Shown here: piece after piece, positions 53,529-63,174 of the stretch
How the letters are laid out: every line of letters starts with the position of its first letter
How positions within the stretch are numbered: the first letter of the stretch is position 1
Assembly: GCA_025056305.1 (NCBI GenBank)
Contig: JANWWJ010000021.1
Location: forward strand, 103,014-167,013
DNA: 64,000 nt
From: Chitinophagales bacterium
GTDB taxonomy: Bacteria > Bacteroidota > Bacteroidia > Chitinophagales > UBA10324
Direction of reading: 5' to 3'
Program-made: the position numbers and the translations under genes
Notes under the pieces: generated by a model
The model's input: the letters and a program-made list of their open reading frames with translations, nothing else
Databases searched by the model: none
Told to the model about the DNA's origin: nothing

Positions 53529-55649
53529 TTACTCTTCCTCTAATTGTTGCTGCTCTTCGTATGTATCTACAGCATCAGGATTATAGTTGGGATTTCCTGA
53601 TTCATAGATCAGCTCGACATTAGGAATAATGCCGATGACTCGGAATTCGGTACGTCGGTTCAACTGCCGGCCTTCTGGATTATCGCGCCCATCGGGGAAG
53701 GTATTGGGAGCTATGGGCCTGGTTTCTCCGTAGCCTTTGGCAACCATGCGTTCCATGGGAATGCCTTTTTCGGCTAAATACTTCACCACACTTTCGGCGC
53801 GGCGTTGCGAAAGGCGCATGTTGTACGCATCGTTCCCCTTGCTGTCGGTATGAGAGCTGATTTCAACCTTTATCTGCGGATTATCTATCAGGATCTGATA
53901 GAGTGAATCCAATCCTACTTTGGACTCTGGACGCAGATTAGCACTGTCGAATCCATAATAGATATTTTGAATACGAATGGCTGTTTTGGGAATGCGTTTC
54001 ATAAACAAATCCACGCGCAAGGTATCGTTTTCGTCTTTTTCCAATACGACGAACGAAGCTGAGCCGGTAAAATAGCCCTCGGCGGTGGATTTAAGAGAAT
54101 ATGCTTGGCGCGGTTTCAGATTGAAGAAATACAAGGTGTCTTTTTTGGAAATAGCCGACCCGACCTGAAGGTTTTTTTCGTCGATGAGCATGACTTTGGC
54201 CCCTGGGATAACCTCGCGGGTTTCTTGATCATAGACATTGCCTCGAACAGCATAGTATATTTTTCGGGGAAATTCGACGCGCCAAATGTCGTCGCAACAG
54301 GTTTCACTTTTTACCGAAATGGTGCCCGGACGATTAGAAACCAGATACCCCGTATATCCGTTGTCGTCCAAGACAAAATACATATCATCCACACTAGAAT
54401 TGATCGGATAGCCAAGGTTATAAACGGTTTCCCATCGTTTTTGGCTGCCTTTCACTTTAAAGACATCCATACCTCCCATACCGACCATTCCATCACTAGA
54501 AAAGTAGAGGGTTTGCGAGGCATCGTGGTAAAAAGGTGTGGCCTCATTTCCAATGGTATTGATTTTACGCCCACAGTTTTGAGGGTTGCCAAACTTTCCG
54601 CTTTTATCGCGGACGGCAAACCAGATATCGGTGCCTCCCTCGCCGTTGGGTCGGTTGCTCACCCAATACAATACTTCTCCTTGCTTAGGCACCAGGCCCA
54701 CAGTAGGATGGGTGTTGTTGGTCCCCGGCATATTGATGTTTTCGTCGAGCCGTTCTGGATTGGACCACTTGCCGTCTTTAAATTCACTGACGTAGATGCT
54801 GCACACCATCTTTATGGTGTCTTTCATCATTTCGCATTTGGTAAAATAGAAGCGCTTGCGGTCAGGAGAGAAACGCCCATTGCCGACGTGAACGTTGTTA
54901 TCGTTCCAGGGGGCCCACCGCAAGGGCTGCGCCTTGTCGTAGCTCCAACCTATTTTGTGGTTACCGCTTACCCCAGAGACATAGAACTGCGCATACTTAT
55001 TATTTTTTTTCATATCATCAAGCAAAATGATCGAATCTGATTTGAGCGAAGCAAACAGCAGGGCTGTGTCGCCTAAGGGCACCGGTGCAAAATCGGTGTA
55101 CGGGTTATTAACGGTAGGCCCGATATGGGTTACTTTCACGGTATCGGGCTTTTGCAGCTTCTGCATGGCAAAGTCGCAACTTTTCGATAAGGTCTTTGCC
55201 TGCTTTTTGATGGTTTGCGATTCCGGCCCTTTGTATTCCTTCGCCAGAATATCAAAAACCTTTTTTGCGTCTTGATATTTACCGTTATACATCAGGCTTA
55301 AACCATAATAGTAAGGAGCCTTGGGGTATAAGGGGTCATTCAAGTCCACCAGTTTCTTATACCAATCCTCGGACTGTTTGTAATCACGCATTTTGAACTC
55401 GCTTTCTGCAATCCGATTTATCACATATGCATTGTTGGGTTGTTTTTCCAAGGTTGCTTTGTAATACTGAACGGCGTTGTAGAAACTACCTATGCTGTAC
55501 AGGTAATCAGCCATTTTAAGGCTTTTCTTAAAACTCAGCTTTTGAATGGGAAATTCCTGTGCTGACAACATTGGTGTGATCAGCAGGCATCCCCACAAGA
55601 GCAATAGCTGCTTCATAGTCATGTTTTTCAGAAAAAACTGTTTGATCAT
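53529..55649 (-). CDS. PorE-like OmpA-family T9SS protein (TPR, PD40, OmpA)
   Basis: A 706-residue periplasmic/outer-membrane-associated protein with a Sec signal (PMLSAQ), TPR-like repeats (about 35-130; YYKATLEKQPNNAYVINRIAE, YYGLSLMYNGKYQDA), PD40 propeller blades (about 165-460; FYHDASQTLYFSSDGMVGMGGMDVF, LYWVSNRPNGEGGTDIWF), a carboxypeptidase-regulatory-like domain (about 470-560) and an OmpA peptidoglycan-binding domain (about 570-680; SHTDSKGND, RRTEFRV). There is no lipobox, unlike the paralogue at 22316. The start is uncertain among 55649, 55622 and 55616; the last gives the tightest signal peptide. It lies directly after a PorP/SprF-like gene. Confidence 0.88.
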   Translation of the reverse strand: MIKQFFLKNMTMKQLLLLWGCLLITPMLSAQEFPIQKLSFKKSLKMADYLYSIGSFYNAVQYYKATLEKQPNNAYVINRIAESEFKMRDYKQSEDWYKKLVDLNDPLYPKAPYYYGLSLMYNGKYQDAKKVFDILAKEYKGPESQTIKKQAKTLSKSCDFAMQKLQKPDTVKVTHIGPTVNNPYTDFAPVPLGDTALLFASLKSDSIILLDDMKKNNKYAQFYVSGVSGNHKIGWSYDKAQPLRWAPWNDNNVHVGNGRFSPDRKRFYFTKCEMMKDTIKMVCSIYVSEFKDGKWSNPERLDENINMPGTNNTHPTVGLVPKQGEVLYWVSNRPNGEGGTDIWFAVRDKSGKFGNPQNCGRKINTIGNEATPFYHDASQTLYFSSDGMVGMGGMDVFKVKGSQKRWETVYNLGYPINSSVDDMYFVLDDNGYTGYLVSNRPGTISVKSETCCDDIWRVEFPRKIYYAVRGNVYDQETREVIPGAKVMLIDEKNLQVGSAISKKDTLYFFNLKPRQAYSLKSTAEGYFTGSASFVVLEKDENDTLRVDLFMKRIPKTAIRIQNIYYGFDSANLRPESKVGLDSLYQILIDNPQIKVEISSHTDSKGNDAYNMRLSQRRAESVVKYLAEKGIPMERMVAKGYGETRPIAPNTFPDGRDNPEGRQLNRRTEFRVIGIIPNVELIYESGNPNYNPDAVDTYEEQQQLEEE

Positions 55650-55658
55650 GCTTGCTGA

Positions 55659-56663
55659 TTAATAGCGAGGACAGAAAAAGATGGGTTTGTCCAAAACGAA
55701 TCCGCCCAGACAACCGGTATAGCCAAGAGAAAGCTCAAAGCCACCGCGCCCCTTGCTGGCATCGCTGAGCGAAGAAATGTTTACATCGTAACTCAGGCCA
55801 AGGCGAATTTGTTTGTAATCAATGCCGATGACAGGGATAGCGGCATCGTTAAGGCGATAATAAGCTCCACCGAAAAGTTTTACATCGTTATTGAGCACAT
55901 AAGCAAATGATCCGCCGAGGTTGATTTCCTGAGCTTTGGTTTGCGTCATATACAAAACTTGGGGAATGATGCTGAACTGATCGGTGATTTTATAACGAAA
56001 GCCTCCGTGGCCCACCATTCGCATGCCCAGCTTATTGTCTTTGTTGAGAAATGACTCTTTAGGCGGAATCAAGTGGAAGATGGCAGCTCCGCCGAAAAGG
56101 TCGGCCTTGGGTGAAAGGAAATATGAAACATACAGGCCGGCATTTAGATCAATATAACTGAACTTATCGTTAAAATTTTCGTTACTGCTCAAGGTTGGGT
56201 CAAAGCTTTCTCCGTTGAATTGCGATTCCCAAAGCAGCTTGGTGAAGTCTAATTTTTTCTGAACATAACCCAGCTGAAGACCAACGGAACCGTTCAGCTT
56301 GCGGTCGGCAGTCAGAGGACGTGCATAGGCTACCGAGGCCATAATACTCATGTTTGACAGCTCCCCGGTTCCGGCTTTGTCGTTAAGAATAAGACCCCCG
56401 GCCGAGAGCACTCCTGTTTTAATCCACCGCTGCAGCACGTTGTTTATGTCGAAAGATATGGATGGGGTTACGTATGGGTCAGTTACACTGCGCCACTGAT
56501 TTCGGTACATACCGGCTAAACGGTAATTGCAGTCGTTGATACCGGTGAGTGCTGGATTCAACGTAAGAGGGGAAGCATAAAACTGGGAATAGTGAATGTC
56601 TTGTGCCGACACCACCTTTAAACAGCCCAGCCACAACAATGCAAGCGCAGTTTTCTTGTACAT
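55659..56663 (-). CDS. PorP/SprF-family T9SS outer-membrane protein
   Basis: A 334-residue beta-barrel protein with signal peptide (WLGCLKVVSAQ), DIHYSQFYASPLTLNPALTG near the N-terminus and the family signature strands (RNQWRSV, GFRYKITDQFSIIPQVLYMTQ). PorP/SprF proteins work with PorK/L/M/N and PorE, and SprF-like ones are needed to export proteins with type B C-terminal domains, two of which are encoded next to it. It is followed by the PorE-like gene with 9 nt between stop and first ATG. Confidence 0.9.
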   Translation of the reverse strand: MYKKTALALLWLGCLKVVSAQDIHYSQFYASPLTLNPALTGINDCNYRLAGMYRNQWRSVTDPYVTPSISFDINNVLQRWIKTGVLSAGGLILNDKAGTGELSNMSIMASVAYARPLTADRKLNGSVGLQLGYVQKKLDFTKLLWESQFNGESFDPTLSSNENFNDKFSYIDLNAGLYVSYFLSPKADLFGGAAIFHLIPPKESFLNKDNKLGMRMVGHGGFRYKITDQFSIIPQVLYMTQTKAQEINLGGSFAYVLNNDVKLFGGAYYRLNDAAIPVIGIDYKQIRLGLSYDVNISSLSDASKGRGGFELSLGYTGCLGGFVLDKPIFFCPRY

Positions 56664-56739
56664 GTTCTGATGCTCTTAACAGTCTAATTACTTTTTTGAA
56701 AAATCGGCAAAAACAGGGCGATAAAAGTAGCTTTTTTCA

Positions 56740-59094
56740 TTAACGCAACAGAGTGAACGACCCTTTTCTAAGGACATTGTTTCCGTTTCCGTCCCTTGCT
56801 TCAACAACATAGACATAGGTGCCGATTTCTGCCGGTTTTCCGTCGATTGTGCCATTCCACCCTTCATCCGGGTCAGAGGTGAAAAAAAGGTTATTCCCCC
56901 ATCGGTCGAACACCGAAAAGCCATCCAAATGCAATTTGCCCCGATAGATGATGTTGAATTCGTCGTTGATCCCATCACCATTGGGCGTAAAAGCACTGGG
57001 CATGAGCAGCAACAGGTCATGGATGATTTTTACCGACGTAGATCCATGATAGACGCAGCCGTCAGCCGTGGTAATGCGGACGGTGTAGGTAATGTCGTGC
57101 GTTGGGCGCGACACCGGATTGTAAATGCGGTGATCGGAAAGGAACGTGGGAGGATCCCACTCATAGGTAGAGCCGACGCCACAATGCGCGAACAGTTGCG
57201 CTTCTTCACCTAAATAAATTTCATATGGCTGATTGACGGTAATTACCGGATCCGGGAATACCTCAACGGTTACCTCCACAGAGTCCTGACATCCGTACTG
57301 GTTGGTGACCAATACCTCATAAACCGTTGTAGCGAGAGGGATGGATATGGGGTCGGGTACATCGGTGGCATTCAGGAAATCAGACGGTGACCATTGGTAA
57401 GTAACTCCACCGGTGGCCCATAGTTGCACAGGAGCACCGGAGCAAACGGCTGTGTCCACACCCGCTTCAGCTACGGCATGAGGCACAACGGTTATGCGTA
57501 CGGTGTCCTTATCGAAACACGGGGCATAAGTGCCCTGAACGGTTACTATGTAATCTGTTGTCGCTGTGGGGAATGCCAGCGGATTGGCTACGTTCGGATT
57601 ATTTAAGCTCGAGGTAGGTGTCCAGCTGTATGCTGTGCCGCCCGTAGCCAACAACTGAGTCGTGTCGCCCCAACAGATCTGCTGATCCACCCCGGCATCA
57701 GGAGTAATGACATCTACGTTTACCGTAACAGTTTTTTGATCCACACAATTGTCTAAACCCACACTGACGGTAAATACGGTCGTGGTGGGGGGATTTACTG
57801 TAGGATCAGGACAAGTGGGACAATCGGTATAGGCAGCAGGTTCCCATTGATAGGTGTAGAAAGGACTGTAAGTGACGTTTAATTGTGCGGTGCCCTGCTC
57901 GCAAATGGTGGTGTCGCCGTCAACCTCAAATGGAAATTCATCGATGATGTACATGATCATGCTATCCACGGGCAGACCGCTGCACGGATCAATGGTGTAA
58001 AGAATAATGGTTTCAGTACCTTCCGCAATACCATCATCATAAGCTCCAATAAATATTTTGCAAAGTGTATCATAGGGCAAAAAGACCAGGGTGTCGTTGA
58101 TGGTTTGATAATCCACGCCATTGGTAGCCGTACCGCCTATCACGATAGGAATGTACAATGTGTCGGTGTGGAAGGTATTCAGGTCGAAGTTGAACACCCC
58201 TTGCTTGCAACCTTCTACTGCAGTCAACTCCCCATTAAAGGGGTTAATGAAGTTGAAGGTATCGGAGAGGATATCGATATCGTATTGTTCCAAAAAGTCT
58301 GCTTCCACAAAAACTCCGGAGTCATATATGCCGTCACCGGCGTCGGCAATGGCAAAGGTGAGGTGGTAGGTCTGGCCCGGCACTACGGGGTATTTAGCTT
58401 CCAGGACCTTAGTCAGGCCATCGTATTCTATGGTGGTGGCTGCCTGAGAGGTCGGGCAATTATAGGTAGGCGGACAAATGGTGTTTGCCGGTTCGTTGCA
58501 CACGTAATACGCTCCAAATCCAATCGTACAGTTGACGTTGCTAATGGTTACAGGAAAATTGGTGTTGGGGACGATAGCCATATTTTTTTGACCCACAATA
58601 CCGGGCCCACTGATCCAAAGGGCAAAAACGTCGTTAAAAATGGTTCCTACCCATTCGCTGTATTCGTCGGAGCCAAAAACGTAGTTGAACCTAAGCGTAT
58701 CGGTGTTGAGCAAAACATCAAACTCAAGAATGCAGGCATCAAAGGTAGGTTGCCCACACAAGGCCGTCAGGTTAGCATTGCCGCCCATCAGGTTGTTAGT
58801 ACCGTCACAACAGCCATTGTTCGGTCCGATGGCGTTGAACGCTTGTCCTGAGGTAAAAAGAATTCCACTGTCAATGCCCAGATTGGTATTAACAGCTATG
58901 AACTTAGCGGAAGCTCCTCCGGCGCAATTCATGGAGATGTTAGAAGCTGCGCTGCTGCAGCCCAACAGGGTGGCTACCATTTGCTGTGCCGTAACGTTGG
59001 TGTTAATGATGAGCTGAGCTTGCACACACACTGGATTAATCATTAACGCACCCGAGATGAGCACAGTTGCGCTAAGTGCGTACAGAGGCCTCAT
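56740..59094 (-). CDS. Choice-of-anchor L / gliding-motility C-terminal domain surface protein (A)
   Basis: A 784-residue exported protein. Signal peptide to about 27 (PVCVQAQ). Residues about 28-250 are a choice-of-anchor-L domain (VLLNTDTLRFNYVFGSDEYSEW, NDVFALWISGPG). A Calx-beta-like region (about 255-370, DYQTINDTLVF) is followed by Ig/PKD-like repeats (about 380-690; WSPSDFLNATD, VEVTVEVFPDP) and a gliding-motility-associated type B C-terminal domain (about 695-784; FTPNGDGINDEF, FDRWGNNLF, EIGTYVYVVEARDG). Such domains are exported with a PorP/SprF partner. It is 43% or so alike by eye to the next gene, a paralogue. Start ATG 59094; TTG 59118 rejected. Confidence 0.9.
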   Translation of the reverse strand: MRPLYALSATVLISGALMINPVCVQAQLIINTNVTAQQMVATLLGCSSAASNISMNCAGGASAKFIAVNTNLGIDSGILFTSGQAFNAIGPNNGCCDGTNNLMGGNANLTALCGQPTFDACILEFDVLLNTDTLRFNYVFGSDEYSEWVGTIFNDVFALWISGPGIVGQKNMAIVPNTNFPVTISNVNCTIGFGAYYVCNEPANTICPPTYNCPTSQAATTIEYDGLTKVLEAKYPVVPGQTYHLTFAIADAGDGIYDSGVFVEADFLEQYDIDILSDTFNFINPFNGELTAVEGCKQGVFNFDLNTFHTDTLYIPIVIGGTATNGVDYQTINDTLVFLPYDTLCKIFIGAYDDGIAEGTETIILYTIDPCSGLPVDSMIMYIIDEFPFEVDGDTTICEQGTAQLNVTYSPFYTYQWEPAAYTDCPTCPDPTVNPPTTTVFTVSVGLDNCVDQKTVTVNVDVITPDAGVDQQICWGDTTQLLATGGTAYSWTPTSSLNNPNVANPLAFPTATTDYIVTVQGTYAPCFDKDTVRITVVPHAVAEAGVDTAVCSGAPVQLWATGGVTYQWSPSDFLNATDVPDPISIPLATTVYEVLVTNQYGCQDSVEVTVEVFPDPVITVNQPYEIYLGEEAQLFAHCGVGSTYEWDPPTFLSDHRIYNPVSRPTHDITYTVRITTADGCVYHGSTSVKIIHDLLLLMPSAFTPNGDGINDEFNIIYRGKLHLDGFSVFDRWGNNLFFTSDPDEGWNGTIDGKPAEIGTYVYVVEARDGNGNNVLRKGSFTLLR

Positions 59095-59182
59095 GGGTGA
59101 ACCTTTTATTGACACCAAATGATTTGTGTTAAAAGTAAGAAAGTTTTCCCCAATTAGCCCCTAAATTAAGAAAAGTTCTTTT

Positions 59183-61513
59183 TTAACGCACCAGTGTGAG
59201 ATTACCGGTACGCTGAAGGACGTTCCCTGAATGATCCCGCCCGCTGAGTACGTAAACATAAACGCCCAGAGGTTGGGGCTGACCTTTCCATGTTCCATCC
59301 CAACCAGCAGCGGGATCGTAAGCAGTCATTTCGTACAACAATTCGCCCCATCGATTGAAAATCCTGAAGTAATCCAGGTAAAATACCCCTTTGATGATCG
59401 GGCGGATCAGATCGTTACGCTGGTCGTTGTTTGGGGAAAAGGCTGAAGGCACCACAACAAGTGCATCCCACCGAACGTTTACCCGCACCGTGTCTCTCAC
59501 CTTACACCCGTCGCCCGTGGTTATGATAACGATGTAAGTAATAGAGTCTTGAGGATTTAGACACGACGGACTGCAACTATACGGATCGCTTAAATAGGTA
59601 GGCGGAATCCACCAGCAGCTAATGCCACCCTGAGCAAACAAATCCACGCTATTGCCTAAGTAAATGGTTGTGTCATTACTTACTGTGATTTGTGGTATAT
59701 CAAAAACATTCACGACGACATCCTCATCGTCGGTACAACCGTATTGATTAGTTACTACCACGGTAAATGTGGTAGGGAAATAAACCACCGCCTGCGTATG
59801 GTCGCTGTTGGGATTAAAACACAGATCCGGTGGATACCAGCTGTACTGTACGCCTCCTGTGGCAAACAGATGTGTGGTGTCACCCGGGCATATAGTGAGG
59901 TCATCTACTGCTACCGCCACTGGATTGGGATATACGGTTACTGTGATTTCATCAGTAGTCGTGAAACAGGAACTTACACCGGTAACGGTGTAAGTAGTGG
60001 TAGTTGTAGGATTAGCCAGCGGGTTGGGACAATCTGTACAGCTTAATCCCGTGGCAGGTGACCAACTATAGCTAGTGGCATTTTGGGCTTGCAATTGAAC
60101 AGACTGACCTTCGCAAATGCCGACATCGGGCCCGGCAAAAACCGGCACGGGCAAGTCTACAAGAACGTTAACCGTGTCGGTAGCCGTGCAATTGCCTAAG
60201 GTGACGTACACAATGTAATCGGTATTTCCTTGCGGTATAGCTACTGTTGTAGAGCAAGTCGGGCATTCCAATCCCGTAACCGGAAGCCATTGGAAAGTCC
60301 CATTACCTGTCGAGTGAATTATAATGGTATCGCCCAGGCAGATGCTCGTATCAGGTCCGGCAATTACCTCAAACTCATCAAAAATGAAGATCGTGGCACT
60401 GTCGTATGGTTCGTTGCTACAAGGCAGGAAGAGGTAAAGAGTCACGGTTTCATAACCTTCCTGATTTCCATCGCCAAATGCTGTAACGGACAAAGAAGTG
60501 CTTTGCTGTCCGGGAAGAATCATAATGCTGTCGGGCAAGGAGTTATAATCTTCTCCTTCGGTTGCAGTTCCACCTACGTCAAAATAGATGACCACCGTAT
60601 CCGAGGCAATGTTGGAAAGGGTGAAATCAAAGGTTCCGCTAAAGCAATCTTCCACGATACCGGAGTTATTGCTTGCCGGATCGATGTAGGGAGCATTTGA
60701 CTGAACGGTGGTGCTTGTTGAAGAAAGGCTTCCAGCCTGGATCCATACGCCGGAATCCAAAATCTGGTCTGAGGCATCCGCCACAGCCAGCTTAAGGTGA
60801 TAGGTTTCACAGGGCTTAACCACAGCAATGGCTGTGAGCTTTTTCGTAAAGCCGTCATACTCGACCGTTAACCCTTTGCCAGGGCCGTTGCATTGGTAGG
60901 AGGCCGGGCACATAAAGCTGGAGGGCTCGTTACAGACATAGTAAGGAGAACCATTCAAACAGTTAACGGTGTTGATCGCCACCGGTATAGAAGAGTTCGG
61001 AATAAGCGCAATGTTGCTCTTACCCGGTATTCCTGGACCGGATATGAAAAATGCAAATACGTCGTTAAAAGCAGAGTTGACCCATTCGGTATATTCATCA
61101 GAACCAAACACATAGTTAAATTTTAATGTATCACCTGTGACGGTAACATCAAATTCTAGAACACAGGCATCATGGGTTTGATAGCCGACAATGGCCTGAA
61201 GGTCTGCATCGCCCGGAGCCTGATAATTTGTGGTTATACCTGTGGAGCTGTTCGGACCTACCATATTGTTGATCGAGCCGCTGGCCAACACAATACCGCT
61301 GTCCAGACCAATGTTGGAGTTGATCCCATTGAAATATCCCCAGGCCCCATTAGGACAGTTAAGCACTACGTTGGAAATGCTAACTCCACTACCTACCAAG
61401 GCTTGCGCCAACTGAACTGCATTCGTTCCTTGCGTAACTACCAATTGTGCGTGAAGCGGTGCTCCAGCGCAAACAGCAAAAGCTAAACATGCAAGTACGC
61501 TACATTTTTTCAT
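59183..61513 (-). CDS. Choice-of-anchor L / gliding-motility C-terminal domain surface protein (B)
   Basis: A 776-residue exported protein with the same domain order as the previous gene: signal peptide (AGAPLHAQ), choice-of-anchor-L (about 25-245; VTGDTLKFNYVFGSDEYTEW, NDVFAFFISGPG), Calx-beta-like (about 250-370, YNSLPDSIMILPG), Ig/PKD-like repeats (about 380-680, WLPVTGLECPTCS, WSPATGLSCTDCP) and a type B gliding-motility C-terminus (FSPNNDQRNDLI, FNRWGELLY, PLGVYVYVLSGRD). ATG 61513 is chosen over a longer start at 61552. The two paralogues are 88 nt apart and likely co-transcribed. Confidence 0.9.
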   Translation of the reverse strand: MKKCSVLACLAFAVCAGAPLHAQLVVTQGTNAVQLAQALVGSGVSISNVVLNCPNGAWGYFNGINSNIGLDSGIVLASGSINNMVGPNSSTGITTNYQAPGDADLQAIVGYQTHDACVLEFDVTVTGDTLKFNYVFGSDEYTEWVNSAFNDVFAFFISGPGIPGKSNIALIPNSSIPVAINTVNCLNGSPYYVCNEPSSFMCPASYQCNGPGKGLTVEYDGFTKKLTAIAVVKPCETYHLKLAVADASDQILDSGVWIQAGSLSSTSTTVQSNAPYIDPASNNSGIVEDCFSGTFDFTLSNIASDTVVIYFDVGGTATEGEDYNSLPDSIMILPGQQSTSLSVTAFGDGNQEGYETVTLYLFLPCSNEPYDSATIFIFDEFEVIAGPDTSICLGDTIIIHSTGNGTFQWLPVTGLECPTCSTTVAIPQGNTDYIVYVTLGNCTATDTVNVLVDLPVPVFAGPDVGICEGQSVQLQAQNATSYSWSPATGLSCTDCPNPLANPTTTTTYTVTGVSSCFTTTDEITVTVYPNPVAVAVDDLTICPGDTTHLFATGGVQYSWYPPDLCFNPNSDHTQAVVYFPTTFTVVVTNQYGCTDDEDVVVNVFDIPQITVSNDTTIYLGNSVDLFAQGGISCWWIPPTYLSDPYSCSPSCLNPQDSITYIVIITTGDGCKVRDTVRVNVRWDALVVVPSAFSPNNDQRNDLIRPIIKGVFYLDYFRIFNRWGELLYEMTAYDPAAGWDGTWKGQPQPLGVYVYVLSGRDHSGNVLQRTGNLTLVR

Positions 61514-61560
61514 GACGTTGCATTTAAATGCACACCCTTTCTGTCCTCTCAAAAGTTGTT

Positions 61561-61568
61561 CAAAATTA
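61561..61568 (-). promoter_or_regulatory. -7 element for surface protein B
   Basis: The minus strand reads TAATTTTG, an exact TAnnTTTG match, 47 nt before the ATG at 61513. No TTTG at the expected -33 spacing is seen. Confidence 0.35.
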
Positions 61569-61606
61569 CATTTTCCTCCAAGATGAATTTTTCAACAATA
61601 ATTCCA

Positions 61607-63097
61607 TCATGGACTTTGTCGGTGGCTAAACCTTTGTATGGTATCATGAACCATTTGGTTTATTTCAGGTGAGAGCCGAAATTTCAAGACCATTATGCAA
61701 AAACATGTGCCTACGACAAAAATTTTGTAGGCTGCTGTTACAAACACGTTTTCCCAATCAGGAAGCAAAAAAGCCAATGCCAGGTTCAAAAGCAGGACAA
61801 GCCAAGCGGCAGCCAGATGCCAGCTGAAGGGATGCAGCTTGTAGTTTGCAAACAGAAATGCCATTCGAACTGCATTGTAGGTAACCATTGACACAACCGT
61901 TGCCCAGGCAGCACCGTGGATCCCCCATCGCGGAATAAGCAAATAATTCGAACCTATAGCCACAGCGATGAGCAGCAGGTTCGTAAACAGATTAAATCGG
62001 GCATGCTTTGAAGCTGCCAAAATCTCCCCATTACTGCCCGAGCTCATGTCTAACAAGCGGCCGACTGCAACGATGAAAATGACCCAGCGCCCTGCTGCAT
62101 AAGCCTCAGGCAAAAACCAAAGCAAAACATCAACACTGAGCCAGATCAGCAGGAATAACCCACTGCCTACTATAAATTGATTTAACGCCGTTTGATGATA
62201 TAGTTTGCCGATCACGCGTAAGTCGTTGCGCCTCCACGCTTCGGCAACCAGAGCCACAGCAACCATGTTCATGGTGCGCGCCGGCACGTGAATCAGTGTA
62301 CCCAATGCAAAAGCGACGGAATAGACGGCCGTGTCGTGTAAGTTGCGCAACGCACCTAACATGACTGTGTCAATAAAAGCTACAATCGTAGCCGCTGCAC
62401 CGGAGGCAAACATCAGCAAGCTGAACCGAAAAATCTGCAATTGGCTGACCTGCGGGCCCAGTGGCACACGACTTAAGTAAAAAAATTCATTCAAGCGAAT
62501 TAGAAGTGTAGCCAACAGCAACGCCGTGATGATGTAGCTCGCTGCGAAAGCAGCAACAAATCCGGAAAAATCCACCCATCGGTTCATCCATAATCCAAGA
62601 GCTGCTGTCTGCAGCAGACGCAGCAAAATTTCCCGTATAAACAAAGCTGCAGCCGTGCGCAACAAAGACCGGAAATGGTTGAAGAATAATTCTCCCAAAG
62701 CCATAAAAAAGGCCATGGGGAATATCCAATAGAAGTACTGGTTAAATAAAGGAGCCCCATCAGCATAATACTGTTCGATCCAAGGCCGTGCGATCAGAAC
62801 CATAACACCCACAAGGCCGAAACCAAGAAGAGTGAGCATCAGCATGTAGCGCAACAGGCCATGATGAGCCGCTTCGGCGTTGCGGAAATAGGGGAAATAA
62901 CGAATTAATGCATAGGGTGTGCCCAATAGGGAAAATTGCGATAAAATGATACCTACAGCAATAAGCAAGCGTGTCAATCCCATTTGTTCCGGAGAAAGAA
63001 ATGCTGGATACAGGATTATGATATTCAGATAACCGATTGCCAGCCCTGCATAGGTGGCCAGCGAACCCATAATACTTTGGCGCTGAACAATGCCCAT
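61607..63097 (-). CDS. Polysaccharide/oligosaccharide flippase (MATE/MOP-type)
   Basis: A 496-residue integral membrane protein with 12-14 helices, typical of Wzx/RfbX-like lipid-linked sugar flippases: MGSLATYAGLAIGYLNIIIL at the N-terminus, polar/charged loops between helices and SSGSNGEILAASKHARFNLFTN before the last third. It moves an undecaprenyl- or other lipid-linked glycan across the inner membrane. It lies next to a FkbM methyltransferase and upstream of the surface proteins, so it may serve a surface polysaccharide; no glycosyltransferase is in view. Confidence 0.85.
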   Translation of the reverse strand: MGIVQRQSIMGSLATYAGLAIGYLNIIILYPAFLSPEQMGLTRLLIAVGIILSQFSLLGTPYALIRYFPYFRNAEAAHHGLLRYMLMLTLLGFGLVGVMVLIARPWIEQYYADGAPLFNQYFYWIFPMAFFMALGELFFNHFRSLLRTAAALFIREILLRLLQTAALGLWMNRWVDFSGFVAAFAASYIITALLLATLLIRLNEFFYLSRVPLGPQVSQLQIFRFSLLMFASGAAATIVAFIDTVMLGALRNLHDTAVYSVAFALGTLIHVPARTMNMVAVALVAEAWRRNDLRVIGKLYHQTALNQFIVGSGLFLLIWLSVDVLLWFLPEAYAAGRWVIFIVAVGRLLDMSSGSNGEILAASKHARFNLFTNLLLIAVAIGSNYLLIPRWGIHGAAWATVVSMVTYNAVRMAFLFANYKLHPFSWHLAAAWLVLLLNLALAFLLPDWENVFVTAAYKIFVVGTCFCIMVLKFRLSPEINQMVHDTIQRFSHRQSP

Positions 63098-63174
63098 GCG
63101 GCAACTAAGTTGCGGAAATTCTGATACCGCGAAAGGTATTTAACCCGCGCACCAGGAGAAAACGAAACGTTCTT

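Noticed and set aside
54105..55040. 311-codon plus-strand frame opposite the PorE-like gene
   Set aside because: Antisense shadow of the PorE-like coding sequence; no signal or domain.
57883..58851. 322-codon plus-strand frame opposite surface protein A
   Set aside because: Antisense shadow of a gene with clear domain motifs; low-complexity composition results from codon bias of the sense strand.
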